Assembly: GCA_023333565.1 (NCBI GenBank)
Contig: JAJKFH010001865.1
Location: 7,006,001-7,070,000 of the forward strand
Length of the DNA: 64,000 nt
Source of the DNA: Puffinus mauretanicus
Lineage: Eukaryota > Chordata > Aves > Procellariiformes > Procellariidae
Direction of reading: 5' to 3'
Part shown: positions 48,701 to 62,584 of the stretch, piece by piece
Layout of the letters: every line of letters begins with the position of its first letter
How positions within the stretch are numbered: position 1 is the stretch's first letter
Translations under genes and position numbers: made by a program
The notes under the pieces: model-generated
The model's database searches: none
What the model saw: the letters and a program-made list of their open reading frames with translations, nothing else
Told to the model about the DNA's origin: nothing

Positions 48701-51700
48701 CATTGTAATTGATTCTGGTTTTGGTTTTTTTAAAGTTTTGGGGAGAGTTGTTGGGGTTGGTTTTTTTTGCTTTATTTTGTTTTTAAAGCAAATTATAGAT
48801 TTTTCAAATGCATAAATCTTTGATATTTTCAAGTCTGATAAACAACTCCAATATATAATTAATAATCCGCTCAGCTTCAAAGGATTTTAATGCCTCCCCT
48901 ATCAGCAGAAATGCAGTAACATTGTACTCGTTCCCACTTACTTCATGGGAAAGAAACCAAGAAACTAAACAAATGTAATCGCTTAAAACAAAGTCAACTT
49001 TTAAAGATTTTCTTCAAAGTTTGAGTACAAACAAAATGAGACAGTATAAATATCCCTTAAGTTTACATGGCTCTATTCAGACTAATCAGAGTTGTCAATA
49101 TTAGAATACTGTATGCTAGCCAGTCATGAAATTAATACTTGAGATATTTAGTGCTGTTTTTAACTCCGAAGTAGAGGAGAAAAGGCACTACAAAAATCAT
49201 GTGTGTTGACGTTATGAGTCATCTATTTATACTTTTTAAAGTAACTACCACGATTAGTTTGAGGCAGGTAAGTTTAAGGGAAGAGTCAGAAAATACTTTT
49301 CGAAGGACTAAGATTAAGAATTTAACTGTGGCTTCCACCTACACTTAGCAACTGGAAATTCATTTCCAGTCCCAAGCACAGTCTGGGCCCCAAAGACCTA
49401 TTTTGTTCTCCACACCCAAACTGGCTGGCACTACTGGTAGAAATGCTGGGCTTCTGTAGCTACATTTTCCACATGGAGCTGATGGAGACTATTATTAGAG
49501 ATGTTGAAAGGAGCACTAGGCTACAGACTGTAAAGGAGAGCACTATGTGCTCCATGAAAATGACGTCAATACCTACACCGAGGCATGTTTGAGAAGACGG
49601 AACATAAAACGATAGGATGTTGAAGACAAAAGCACATATGTATATTTGAAAAGCGTTTGACATACTTGATGTCAACTCAGTAATGTCCCCATAGGGGACT
49701 AACAAAGCTGAAGTACACAAAATCAGATCTGACGAAGTACATGCCGAGGAGAAGCAGGTCGCCATAAGTCAGCTTCACTTTTCCGCGATGGGTGCTTATG
49801 TGAGAGCGGTCGCTCAAGGCGTGTACCTGGCTGATGACAAGCAGCATGCAGATGGTCCTCCCAGAGACACTGAGGGCTACACGTTCCCCACCCCCCACAG
49901 CTGGCATCCGTGCCAGCAGGATCCCAAGGACAGCGGTCCAAAGAGGAACGTGAGCCCAACCCCCTTCTCCTTTCTGAACGCACACTCTGCATCATAACAC
50001 GATGTCTGCCTGAAATAGAGAGATGATCTCCTAACGGACCCACCTCAGCTTAATCTGTAACTCAGTGTTGATACGGCAGGCCACAACCATGGAATGCCTG
50101 TTAAAACAGAAAAATATTTATCCAATTCAGCATCCAATTCCGGGTGTGCCTCTGTAAATTTGAAACTTTTTCCATTGAAACAATAGGATTATGAGAATAG
50201 TGAAACATGTTAAAATTATCTACCCATACATATGATAGCTCCAATGTGAAAGAAATAGCTATAATGGGATAAGGTTACAAAAAAATGTTACAAAACTTCA
50301 ATTTTTATTCTCTTTTTTTAAATAAGGCTAAAAATGTAAGCAGGTAGTGAGAAACACACCTACAGGAGATAGAATTACAGGTCATTTCAGGCTGATGCAG
50401 TAAAAAACAAGGAAGCTAAAGCATTCAGCGTAAAAATCAGAGTCATTTCTAAATCCTTCCTTATTTACAACATGATGTGCTATTACCATTTTAAACAAGG
50501 AACAAGTCCTTTTCTCTCCTATTTTCAGACTTCATACACAAACGATCTGCATTTTGCATTAAAAAGACCATTCATCGCATCCTGTAAATAAAATACGGTG
50601 AATTGGGAGCAACGGGGGGACACGACGGACAGATACACAGAACTCCTTTCTGAAAGGACACAACCACATTGCCATGTTAAGCTACAAGAGAAATGACAGC
50701 CATATCTTCTCCATTTACAAATAGACTTCATTGCTTTGAAGGAAGGAGAGAAAAAGGGTGGCTTTCCATCACAACTTGGAATATGTTTATGCATATCATG
50801 CAATTTCAAACTAGATGGCCAAACGCAAATGAACACGCATGCGAAAACTGGTAACTCCACAAACACCGCTTTCTTGATGAAATCTCACAACAGTAGTAAA
50901 CCATTGGAGTACAAAGTCATTTGTGAACCAAATGGTTCAAATGGAAAAAATGCACCATACTACAGCACAAAGCAAGTTACTAATTCACTGCAGTAGAAGG
51001 TAATTTGTGAACTGAATCTCAGAGCGTTGTTTCCTTTTGCTTTTGTTTACTTTGGAGTTGAATGTTCTTAAACTATAGGGGCTGCATACTAAATAACAAT
51101 CACAGGTTTTGTGTGTGTATATCTTGTGTATGTGTCAATAAATATATATGGAAATTGTATGAAGACTGGGAATGATTAGAAGCCTTATGCCATGGAAATA
51201 TTGCATAGGCATGAAGAGTGTATAACATTACCCTTGAATAATTAAGGGTCAGAAGATCAGCCCACGCATGCAGACCTTTCCTCAGAACAAGGTTACCGCA
51301 GTGACCTCTTCGGAACTGCCTGCCTCCTGGTGTATTTTTTGCCCATCTCTGCTCCAGGTTTTCTGCGTAGTTGGAATTCCACAGATGGTCCCCATCGCCC
51401 CGAAAGAAATGCTCTTTCCAGATGAATTCCCCAGAACAGGACTTCATTTCTTAGACAGCAGAGGGATATTTTCCAGAAACTCATGATTCCCAAGAGCACC
51501 ACAACTGGCTCATACTTAATCATTCCATAATCTTAGAAAATCTGGTAGAAGTTTAAAAACATTTTCACAAGGCACTGATGTTCCAATAAATGCTGGAAGC
51601 TCTCTGACCAGCATGTGATAACTGTACATTAAAGGATTTGGCTGTCCCTTCTCATCGTTTCAATATAAATAGCATATTCTCAATAAAGCCTATGCTAATG

Positions 51701-54660
51701 TAATGCTTTTGAAGTTTTAGTCAACTATTTTAAACATGGTATTCTAATGTCTTCTAACGAACACAAAGATCAGTCAATAGTACAATACTGCAGACTCTCC
51801 TTCCTCTTACTATTTGTTGATGTTAATGATTTGCTAAGTTTATTTTCCCTCAACCACAGCCTCTGTGTTTCTTAAAGCTCCTTAAAAATTACTCAAGTAA
51901 CAAAAGACATTATGACACAAAGATAAAAGGAAAGATATTTTGGTATATAATTTCCCAGCTGAAGTGTCACACCTCAACACACACAGCTGTGCCCATAAAC
52001 GCTCTTCAGGCCATCATAGTATTACAACGAAGCATACACATACACCCTTTGGCAAAAACAATCCCCATTTATCGCAGACCATTTTCATTCAGATTCCACA
52101 TTTAGTGATCCTTTTCCAGGATTCCTGCTTGCATATCTGGTGAAATGCTGTAATTCCCCATTCTACACAAGGGGCAAAATACAGACTTCTCCCTTAAAAT
52201 AAATTTGGTATAATTAATAACAGAATAATTACTATAAAGAAATAAGTTGTATCCTCTGTGTACACAGACATTTCTCTCATACATGCTGAGTAGACTTACT
52301 GAGTATGTTTATCAGGAAAGAGATGAGAAATCCTGTAACTCAGACGATACAGAAATATATATACGGAAAATCTTTAATTACTTACATTAGTACAATACTT
52401 TAAAAGGAAGTCATCAAAGAGGGGTAAACATGAATAGAATGAGAATAAAGGAAATCTTGATTTAATAATTGATTTTTAATCTCCTTTGCATTTATACTTC
52501 ACTGACTTTAAAAAAAAAAAAAATCTCATTTTCACTGGCTGCTGTAACCACTGAAACAAACATTAACTCTAAACCAAATTAAAACAGGATTTTAAAATAG
52601 TGAAATAGCTCGCTAAAGATACCTTATATGAGTGGTAAAATGGGTTTACCAAAATGTTCTTTGATTCAAAACAAAGTCGTTAAATGAAGAATTTTCCACG
52701 AGAAAGGTTTATTCTAATCATGTCAGATTTTTAAAGGTTTCAGTTCACCGCCCTAAAGCCTTCCCGGGATCTTCACAGAGTATAAGCATCATCATCTGCA
52801 CCTTAAAATACAATTCCATTGAACAACCAAAAAAGCAATAATGAATATATTAAGCTGGCACTTGCTGAGATTTTTAAATGAACCATGGTGAGCTACTGCT
52901 CCTTGATAACACCATTGCACATTCCTCCTCACCTGCGTGAAGCCCCCAAATGCTGCAGCTGGCAGGAGGAGGGCTGCAAAGGGCTCAAGGTAACCCAACA
53001 GAAAGTACTTCAACACCAGTGAAACGTGGTAAGAACCTGCCTAGTCGCTCCCACCATATTATCTAAGAAGATTAGCCAATTTCAAACTTTCCTCTAATTC
53101 TAAATTTGTTTTCTGTTAAATATTCAGTTTCGGAAAATTAGGCCAGTAACTGTTCAACACTTTTTTCTTCTTCAAAGATCAAAATTCAAGTTGCTTCAAA
53201 GGCAATGCATTACTCTCTTTTTAAAGAAACACAACAAATCAAATTTTAAAAGGCAGTTCACTCTTAAGTGAATATTTTACTTAAAATACTAGAATTACCA
53301 CCAATCTTGAATCTTTAAATAAGATCAAATGCTCTACTGCTGCTGTACCACTCCCCATGCTTATAGACTTTTTTTTATTTTTACCTTTTTAATCAATTTT
53401 GGCAATGCAGACAGACAAATTATTTGTATTAGTTTCCCCCACTTCCATTGTAGCTGACTCAGCCTTGATTTCAAATGTCTGCAAAATATATTTGGTGTCT
53501 GGACTACTAATCCACAGAGATTTCTTTTTCAACTTGTTTCCCTGGAAGGTGATGGAATCAATTCTATTACTGTTATTTTCGGAAAAATTGATAGAAGTTC
53601 AAAGACTACTGTTTTGTTTTAAATAGAGCCAGCCTTTGAAATTCAACTACCTGCCAGTATAGTAGGCATCTAAAATGCCTTTTTAAGCAGTTCACATAAC
53701 ATAGCAAGTAATAAACATAAGGAAAAACTTTAGCAACTATGAAAAGATAGGAAAACACCCACATGCCATTACAGCCTGATTCAACCTACACATACAATAT
53801 AAATCAAGCATAAGGTAACAGTAGCTTAACTAATTCTATTAATCTCTATGAGTAAGCATTTCATTTGGCCATTTTCACATCCTGTAATTATTCCAGAGGA
53901 AACGCAGGTTAAAGGTTCAACTAGCACTTAAAATGTCTCCTAAAGCATAATTATATCTACAAGACTTAGCCTGTGGGTAAAATTGGGAAACCTGTAACAC
54001 AAAGCATTTATTTTTCTCAAATACGCTGTGGAGTCCAATTATTCCAAAGAATTCTTTTTTATTATTACTACTTAGTTCTATGCAAAGTGTATCTCAAAAG
54101 GAAAAGCTATCTGCAGCCTGCACAATTTGGGCCATAAAATATTATCATTCAGTTATAATAAATGTTTAAAACAGAATCATGAGCTCCCTCTTCAAGTTCA
54201 TTCAAAGGAAGCATCATAAAAGCATAGTCACAGCTGTCAATTGCTCGATTCAGTAGAGGATCAAAATAGGGATCATTGCAACAGCGCAGGCATCAAGAGC
54301 AGCCCTGTTTGTTAAATGGAAAAATACAGTTTTGCACAAACACAAAACACCTATTTGCTTTTTCGTGGCATGTTTTTAGAACAGAAAAAACTCATTTTCA
54401 AAGATGGGAAGAGAGCCCACAAACTGTGCATGTCATGAAGTACCTGTTTAGATAAATTATGCTCTTAGGAAAAAAAAAAATACAACTCTATTAATTGAAA
54501 TTGCCTGGCATACAGTGGGAAAAAGCTGAGAAGAAGTGAGCATTCAAAACAGGCAGGAATTCAAGTCAAGTGGATAATATACTATGAGAGAATCTTGCAA
54601 TTCTTATCTACAGAGTCCTCTAATCTCCTTCTTCCCCTTAAATATGCACAATGAGTGCCA
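45766..54660. other. Unique AT-rich non-coding stretch
   Basis: No defensible gene. Items noted: an A-rich run near 48360-48385, a G/T-rich segment at 48715-48790, and a CpG-enriched minus-strand open region at 49460-50045, listed separately. The rest shows no repeat family or RNA gene that I can name. Confidence 0.5.
49460..50045 (-). other. Ambiguous minus-strand open region with hydrophobic segments
   Basis: Two minus-strand frames of about 100 codons lie back to back. One (49677-49985) contains WTAVLGILLARM, TICMLLVIS and YGDLLLLGMYF. The other (49460-49765) contains FQIYICAFVFNILSFYV and HIVLSFTVCSLVLLSTSLII. Together they resemble pieces of a small multi-pass membrane protein split by a frame change. 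The upstream half is CpG-enriched compared with its surroundings. I cannot assign a family, the splice phases tried do not join the halves, and hydrophobic stretches arise easily from T-rich DNA. It may be a decayed gene or chance. Confidence 0.2.
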
Positions 54661-54689
54661 TGCAGTACGCATTAATTTGAAACAAAAAG

Positions 54690-54870
54690 ATATTCAATCA
54701 TATTAATTTGCCATTGGCAATTTATAAGACACATAAATAAAAGGCTATCTGCCATTATTAACAAGGCTCTCATTTTTGCTCAGCTACAGTCTCTCTTTGA
54801 TTTTTGATGTGAAAGCATCAATGGGAGGTGTTCACATAATGAAGTTTGCAAGCACCAATTCAAAGTTTGG
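54690..54870. promoter_or_regulatory. Candidate conserved non-coding (enhancer-like) element
   Basis: The segment is dense in motif-like features: the perfect inverted repeat TTGCCATTGGCAA (54708-54720) next to ATTAATTTG; CCATTATTAACAAGG, homeodomain/SOX-like; a TTGATG...CATCAA hairpin near 54803-54820; and GGGAGGTGTTCACA, T-box-like. It contains no simple repeat and is not coding. This texture is typical of vertebrate developmental enhancers, but conservation was not tested. Confidence 0.25.
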
Positions 54871-57800
54871 ATCCTGAAAAACAACTACTTCACTACTTAC
54901 TAGAAGTGGTGCAACTGATGGAATCTGTCAAGCAAGTTCCAAGGTTTTGGTTAAAAAAAAAATTCAACTTGAAAAACTCATGAAAAGGACATTAATGTTA
55001 AAAAAACCATGCTCTCAAATTAGTAAATACTAGAATTAAGGCTTGTTCATGAAGCATGAATTCAGATCTTTTATTATGTATTCAGTGTAATGGCTTTGCT
55101 CAATATTACAGAGCAAGCCATCTATGCAGCCAAGGAAAAAAAAACCCAAACACCAATGCTCCCATGACCAGCTCAATGTTTTAAGCTAAAATTGTTCTTC
55201 TCTTTTAAAGATTTACTTTATTCACTGTTTAGCCTGTTTTAGATGATACAAAAGTCTAAGATATCACTGTACCACAACATATAAAAAAACTGTATGAAAA
55301 TGTGGAAAAGGGAGTTTTGATAACATACAGAATTCAACATTGAGCTACTATAGTGTCAAGCTGAAACTTAAATCCAAACAAAATGACCATAGGCATTGAC
55401 TAAGAATTTTGGTTTACACAAAGTTTTCTGTTATTTAATTTTAAAAACATTCCAGTTTTACTAAAAAGTCCCAAAACCACCCTAACCGGTTTTAACGTAT
55501 TTTTAGAGTTCTCCCAATGTTTTCCTTTCCTTGGCAATTTTTCTTCAGAGTTGCATTAACATCTCACTCACCAACACATTCGGCTAACGGATCTGTATTG
55601 GTATTTGCCAAAGGCGGCAAGCACTAAAATACAGGCAATAGAACAAAGTCCGAGACGTTTTATGTTTCAGACACTCTTCCTAACCATTCTGACCTTCCAA
55701 CATCCAGAGCTACAGTGAGATCAGAGAGCATCTTAAAAGGATTCCCCAAATATCTTCTACAAGATAAAACATAAAACTGTATCTATTCAGGAAGACACCT
55801 CCTCTTTGCCACTAAAAATAGTTTTCTGATTGTTTCTCACTTAGTACAGTTTATATTGATGACATCTAGGGGATGGAGAGGGAATGGAAATAGCAAAATG
55901 TTGTTTCTCCAATTCCAGTGTCAGGAAATGTTGTTCATCAGTTTATGAAGCAGCAGATAACTCCAAGGTCTCCCTGACCTTTCAGCATTATGTGGCAATC
56001 TTTACACAAGGACTAACTGTTCTCACACAGTTCCTGCACTGTACAAGGTACTAATCTTTTTGTTAGCACTTGGCCTTCAGGTCTTCTTGTTCTACTTCTT
56101 TTTTTCCCAAGGAGACTATTCATCGCTAATGTAATCCCAGCACAGCAATACAGCACGGGATCGTGTGCCAAACGCAGGTCTGGCTTTTCAGTTCCTTCCT
56201 TTTCCTTCTTCAGATTCTTAGTGTCCCCCTAGATTGGAAATGGGCATCAACTCTCTCCATCAGTAATCCTTTCATTTTGATGGTAACATTGGTCATCTTT
56301 TATGAGTGACATATGAAAGGGCCGCACTTAGACATTTTGCTTGCTGGCAAGAGTCAAGCTCTGTTGGTTTACAGCAGGAACGCCAGAAGCAGGTTAGCTT
56401 TAAACATTAGATTTGCCTATGGTAGGCTTGAGATTTCCTTTCCTCTTTCTGTTCCAGTACTAGTGAGTTGCTACACGCTACATAGAGCCACATTCAGTGT
56501 CGCTGAACACTAACAAGTCCACTGCAAGTGTTCACTGCTTGGTTTTCCCTCCCGGTCAATGCAAGAGGAACTCCTGGGTCATACTGAAAGTTTGCAAGGG
56601 ATGAGCTGAAGTCAGTGCAGATGGAAATTATTCAAGCATTCCAAACATGTCTCTTCTCAAACATCACTCAATGCATCTAAAGTTAGGATGTATTTTTGAA
56701 GGGAGAGGCACATGGTAAAAGGAAAAAGAAGTTTATATGGAATCAGGGTGGATTCAGACATCTCTGCATGCTGAATAAGGTCCATTGCTAAAGAATTATA
56801 AATGGAGTGCTATTTTTCTTAAAGCATAAGGCATCTGCAAACCTTGCGTAAGAAAAATAATGTTCAGTTGATATATGCGAATATCACAAGCATGCTGATA
56901 TCTAAAATTCAGAAAACTATAATCAATTAGAAATAAATGCTAATCTAAATCAAAGTGCACAATACTGGCGAGACATTTATAAAAAACAATATGAAAATGT
57001 ATGCATAGTCAAATACAAATTTTGCTTTTTGTTGAAGGAAAGTATGACAGCATGCACCTGTTGTTTACAACCACTACTAATGAAAAGGTGCCAGCGCAAA
57101 CCAACTTGTGAACTCCCCGTGCTGTTCAGTAGAAAGAAACTAAGGCCCTGATTCAGCAAGCACCTACTTTTGCTGGAACATGTTACCCACCTTGAAAGTT
57201 CAAAGGAATGTCGCACCCGAAATGAGCTGTCAGCCTACCATAACATTTCAACACTTGAGGCTAAAATGGTACCTAAAAAAAGCCACACCGACACTATATA
57301 CTTTGTTTGTGAAGAAATGTGATGTATACTTTCAGATGGGGAATAACATTCCTTGTTATTTTTGTCACTTATGGCCTGTCATAGCTCACTGCCCACTAGA
57401 GTAGCTATTGGCCGTGGGATTTCCATAGCTGCAATTGGCAGGCAGAATTTAAACCGATGGCCCATTAGTTTAGAAAAGACACCTGGCACTGCTGATGGCG
57501 AGGCAAGGCGTTCTCTGGAAGTACCAACAGTTACTTCATCTTCCTGTACAAGAGTCCTGCCTAGCAGGACAAGTATAAAACAGCACCAACTTACAACCCC
57601 TTATACAGCATGTCCTGTAATTATCTTCCACAAGAACAGCACTCTGTCAAAGGCTAGCGCTCAACCTATTTGTGCAATATGAAACAAAGAAAATAACCAC
57701 CTGGGAATCAGCTATACAGCTTTCATTCCAATTCCAGTTCTTGCCAGGAAGGAAAGGAGGAGGGGGTGAGTAAATTAAATACTTTACATATAGTTATTAG

Positions 57801-59709
57801 TGCTTTGGAAACATGAATTTATCTAGAAGCATCAAACCTCAAATCCCAATCAACGGTCTTTGCCAAAACACACACAATTCCAACAAAGCAAAAAAATCAC
57901 CAGCTCTTCTTACTACAACCCCCTCTCCGACCTAGCGGTGGGTGCAAAGCAACCCTGGCCATCTGCAGCCAGCCTCCGCGGGCTCTGCCCTCATCACCAA
58001 CCCACCTTTGCAGCCGCAACGCCATGCTTCCCTGCAGCACCCCTAGTTACTGTAGCCACTCCTGATGTAAACCCATAATGTCTTTGGGCTCTAGAGATTA
58101 GTTAAGTATTAGCATTTTCAAAACGCATCTGGTTGAGAAGAGAAAACAGAAACCTGCTAGACCAGTTCACCTCCGCTTATCTTAAATCCCCTCATCACTG
58201 GCAAGATATTTAGTATCTTAAAACATATGGGTGTTTTTCAGACTTCTTCTGTACAACCTGCAATTATAAAACCAGATTTCATAGGTAATTTTATGGATCC
58301 AATAAAAGCAAGCATCTGGTATCTTCTTAGATTTCATTTTTCAGAAGAGACCTGCCCATCTGTAAGAATATTTCCCGTAATTTTGTTCTTTGCAGAATAC
58401 TTAAATATATATGGTTTGATTTACGGAGTACCTTCCCCTTACAGTGTTACCTCATCCCTTACAGTTTGCATACGGAGACACAAACTGCATGCATCTAGGC
58501 CTACAATTTTGTATTACGTTTTTACACTGGTGAAACTCCACTACAAAAAAATCAGGCCAGCTCTTGGTACACGGACACGCAGCAGAGTTACAGCAGGCAC
58601 GCCACACTGACGAGGTTTTTCTAAGAAACAGAAATGACAAAGGCAGTGACGTTAGATAGCAATTAGTGATACTAGGCAGGAGAGTTAGGACTGAAGTAGG
58701 TGGTTTACAACAGGCAAAAACGCCCTTTCTTCACGGCTGGTAGCGAACATCTTTGTTGCTGGATGAGGCTGTAGCGAGAGACTCAGAGTTCAAAAACAGA
58801 CTAGGCAAGCTCGGGGGCAAGAGGCTGGGATGTCATCTCTAACACCCACAGCGGTGGGTGCTGGGAGGGTCAATGGGGAATGGACGCTGATGGGGCCAGG
58901 CTTGTTTGTCCTCCCTATGGCACATCCTCCACAGCCGCCACCAGGGACAGGTTCCTGAACGAGACCCACTGTCAGCCTGACTGCTCTGAGCAGCCACTAT
59001 TATTGTTACTAGTTAATCAAAGCCAAACGTGATTTTCAGGCTGAAGCATTCAGTGTTTGAGAACAATTTGTTTGGTTTTGGCCACTTCTCACACATAGTG
59101 CATACAGAACATTTCAGTCCCACAAACACAAAATCACTGTATTCCGTTTTTTAATAATTCCTCATCCTTTAAAATTGATTTCTCGTTTTGTTTCCTTCAT
59201 ATTGTATAAATGCGCACGCACAGTCACACATACATATAAATGATACAGAATTGTGAAACAAACACAAATAAGTACTTAACTTTTAAAACCTCTATTTTGC
59301 CTTGCCTTCACCTATGAGTGTTGCAAAGTGAAAAAATACTCAATGTTTAAGTTGCCTACTTCAGCTAAAACATTCATCATATATTCCAGAACATATCATG
59401 GCATTAAGCACACTGTATATCAAGCAAATAAATCAAAGGCATAGTATTTTATTTTTTAACTACATCAATTAGTATTTCTGGATCAGAATGTGTCTTCTAT
59501 GGCAGGTGAAGGGATAATTTAGCTGTTGCTATTAGCTCACCTTCTGACTGTAACTTCCAGATACCACATCATATGATTTGAAATGATCCTCAATAAGTTA
59601 TTATCAATTTGACATTTACACTGGTGCCATTAGTGTTAATTTTCAGTTCTCATTCAGATGGACAAGGATTTTAACCTAATAATTACAAGAGTAAACAGGC
59701 TACTCATAC

Positions 59710-59783
59710 TAATTATAAAAATAATAATTATTTTAATATTAATATTATATTAAATGTAATTATTATAAGAGCAATTATTAGTA
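59710..59783. repeat. Very AT-rich low-complexity segment
   Basis: Nearly all bases are A or T, made of AATAATTATT and TTAATATTAATATTA-like units with local self-complementarity. It is low-complexity DNA and a possible easily melted region. Confidence 0.7.
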
Positions 59784-62501
59784 CTAGTACAACGGGTCCT
59801 TGCCACTCTAGAGGATAGACCTGATTGTGTTATGTAAATGGTATATTTTCCGTGTATTTCTCAGCTTTACAACAGTTCCTTTTTCTAAAGACTGGAGGTT
59901 CAATAGCTGAATTTAAAACATTTGGCCCCATTGTTTTTACTCACCTGGGTGAATAAATCCTGGCTCCACAGAGAACAGAAAAATTCTATTTCTTTATTAT
60001 CAACTTCCTCTGTGATACAGAAAGTCCTTTTTAAAGTACTGCCAGGTTACTAAAAACAGGTTTAGCATTTTCTTAAAACAGGAAGAGTTGTAGTAGGAGA
60101 TGAGCTCCCCATTATCCATCTGTTTCCAGCTGTTTTTATTTATATTACCAAACTTTCCAGATGTCATGCTCTTCATCTTTTGTCCCTGTGGAACGATAAA
60201 CTATATTCCTCTTACAAGCTCTTTATATCTACCCTTACATTTAAACATTAAAAATAATTTTAAAATGAGAGATGTGTTAAATTCTTATTTTCTATAGAGA
60301 TTTCCAAGACCAGCATTCACCAATTCCCTCTTGCAAACTACCTAACAAAGAGAAAAAGAAAAAGATGGAGTGCACTTCTGGGTGCGGGGATGTGGGTGTT
60401 GGGGGGCAGCAGCATGGGGCTGAGTTAGCTGGAAATAAAACTAGAGGTAGTCTTGCCTCCAGTGAGCCATTTATATATATTGAAAGGACGAGAAGCAAAG
60501 AACAAAACAAATGCCAGACCTGCAGGTGTGCTAACAAATTAAAACTGGAGCAGGAAAAGAAAAAATCTGCTATATCCTTTCAACCTCTGCTTCACCTCAG
60601 CGATCTCTATGATGCAACCTTTATTCTAAGGAAAATTGCATGCAGTCGGTCTTATCCATACTACCCATAAACATGCAGTGGACGTCTACACTGGTTGGCA
60701 TGACTCTGCTGCTGCCCCTATCCCAGTGCCAGTCGGCACTGATTACAGGAGCTCCAAAACCGTCCTAAGCTATTAAAAGATGGAGAAAGGAAAAGAACTG
60801 ACTCAAAAGAACTTGACCACAAACACCAACTCGAAAACAGACATTACCTGCAACTATGAAGTATTTTAGTTGTAAAAGAAGTTTTCAACAGTATGTGGTA
60901 CTGTCTTCTGGCTTCTCAGGAAAGCATTGAAGAGAGGGTTATTGAAATAACTAACTTGTCTTTCTCTACCTATGTGATTTCTCTCAGTATGAGTTACTCT
61001 AATACAATGGGAAAGAGAGTACTTGAGGTTGTTATGTAGTCTGTGTCAAAAAAAGTCAGAATCATAAAATGTGTTCTTATATCTCCAAATGGTATTTTAC
61101 CTCTGTACATGTTCCACTTGGAATTTTCCATAAGTAGTAAAAATGCTGTTCTTTCCTCTATGAACAAGAGAAATTTTTATGTTCTGTTACCAAGTCCCTT
61201 AAAACTAAAAGGAGGAAGAAATTGAGTCATGTAGGTCAGGCATTAATATTTTAATTACCATATATAGAGCTTTCTACAGCAACTGCATAGTACACCTTTA
61301 AATAAATTTTTTTTTACTTAGGGTGTTTTTTTCATATATATTATATATAAGCCATGATGTGGCTATGAAAAGGTTCATGTTACAAGCCATGATTTTGGGG
61401 ATTAAAAAAAAAAAAAAAAATCAAGCTTCTATGCTTTGTGTCTGCAAAATGGAACAGTGAACTTTTATGACTGCAATCAATTTGTTTTCCTGAGAAAAAG
61501 AGCAAACAGAATGGAAAGATTGTCACATCCAAGACTCATACTCATCACAGATATATACCGTAAAGTAGAGCAGAGCAATCTCACAAGCAGTCAGGCAACA
61601 CCACACACTCATAGCAGGGAAATAAGAAGGGTCTTGAGAGATGCTTTAAGCACTGAAAGTCAATACACCGCTCAAACACAGAAACTCAAAAACTCAGGAA
61701 GATCTTGTGAAACACATGACTCCACAGAAGTGTTCTGGCAGAATAGGTCTTTGGTTTGGAGTTTACTCTAGCTCAAACATGCTTCCTCATAACCCAAAGA
61801 CACCTCTAGAAAAAGGCTGATGTTAAGTATACTTTGCGGACAGATTTTATTGCCTTAATGCTTCTCTTTAGTGATTAAGCCTCCAATACTGTACCGAGAA
61901 TTTAACCCTTTTACTTTACTAGAAGGAAGCTGCTAGCTCTTCTTTTAAAAATTGCTTGGTAACTGAAGTTCCCACTGAGCAAGCAGCAAGCATTTTGCCT
62001 AAGGCAATAAATCTAAAACCTGTTATGGCAAATCAATGCTGGCAATTCTCCGCAGGCTTGTGATCTGAGAGTCTGGGCCATGATTCCTACCCAGCTCCAA
62101 AAGGCAGTTTGCAAGTTGGTATTATCGGCTCACAAAATCAGGAGAAATATACCTGTGTGGGATGACTACTGAAAAGACCCTACATGCTACACAGATTTTG
62201 CCTCCCTGTATAAGTCTAGTTTCTTCAGATAGTTCCCCAACAGCCTCCTTCCCTACTAGAAAGAAAAATTAGCCTTTTATAATCCAGTCAGAACTCCTTT
62301 GGGTTTGGCAGCTGCTGAGCTTTTGTCCTATGGACAAAACCCCCACAGCTGGCTCTGCAAGGGCTCAAGCCAGATTTCTTGCAGTAAAGAACTTCTTCAA
62401 AGTTCTTGTCCTGCAACAACCCTGCACTGGAGTGGCTTATCTTGAGCCATTTTTCGTCCTCGTGTATTTTTTCCCACACTTTCTTATTAAACTACACATT
62501 T

Positions 62502-62584
62502 AGCATACGCATACAGTATCATTCACATACACACAGTATGCTATGTATGCTGTAAGTGTACATATATGTAAAGCATACATACCG
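62502..62584. repeat. Imperfect CATAC/GTATG repeat
   Basis: Repeated AGCATACGCATACAGTAT, CAGTATGCTATGTATGC and AAGCATACATACCG units form inverted and direct partial copies over about 80 bp. This is a degenerate microsatellite with hairpin potential. Confidence 0.6.

Noticed and set aside
54165..54315. Minus-strand open stretch with a Cys-rich start, an in-frame TGA and a modest acceptor, suggesting a terminal exon or even a selenoprotein
   Set aside because: An open run of about 45 codons is common by chance, the pyrimidine tract is weak, no SECIS-like element was seen, and the peptide resembles nothing I can name.
58227..58610. A 127-codon + strand open frame
   Set aside because: No recognisable domain, no splice or Kozak support, and isolated in AT-rich DNA. 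Frames of this length are expected by chance over 64 kb.
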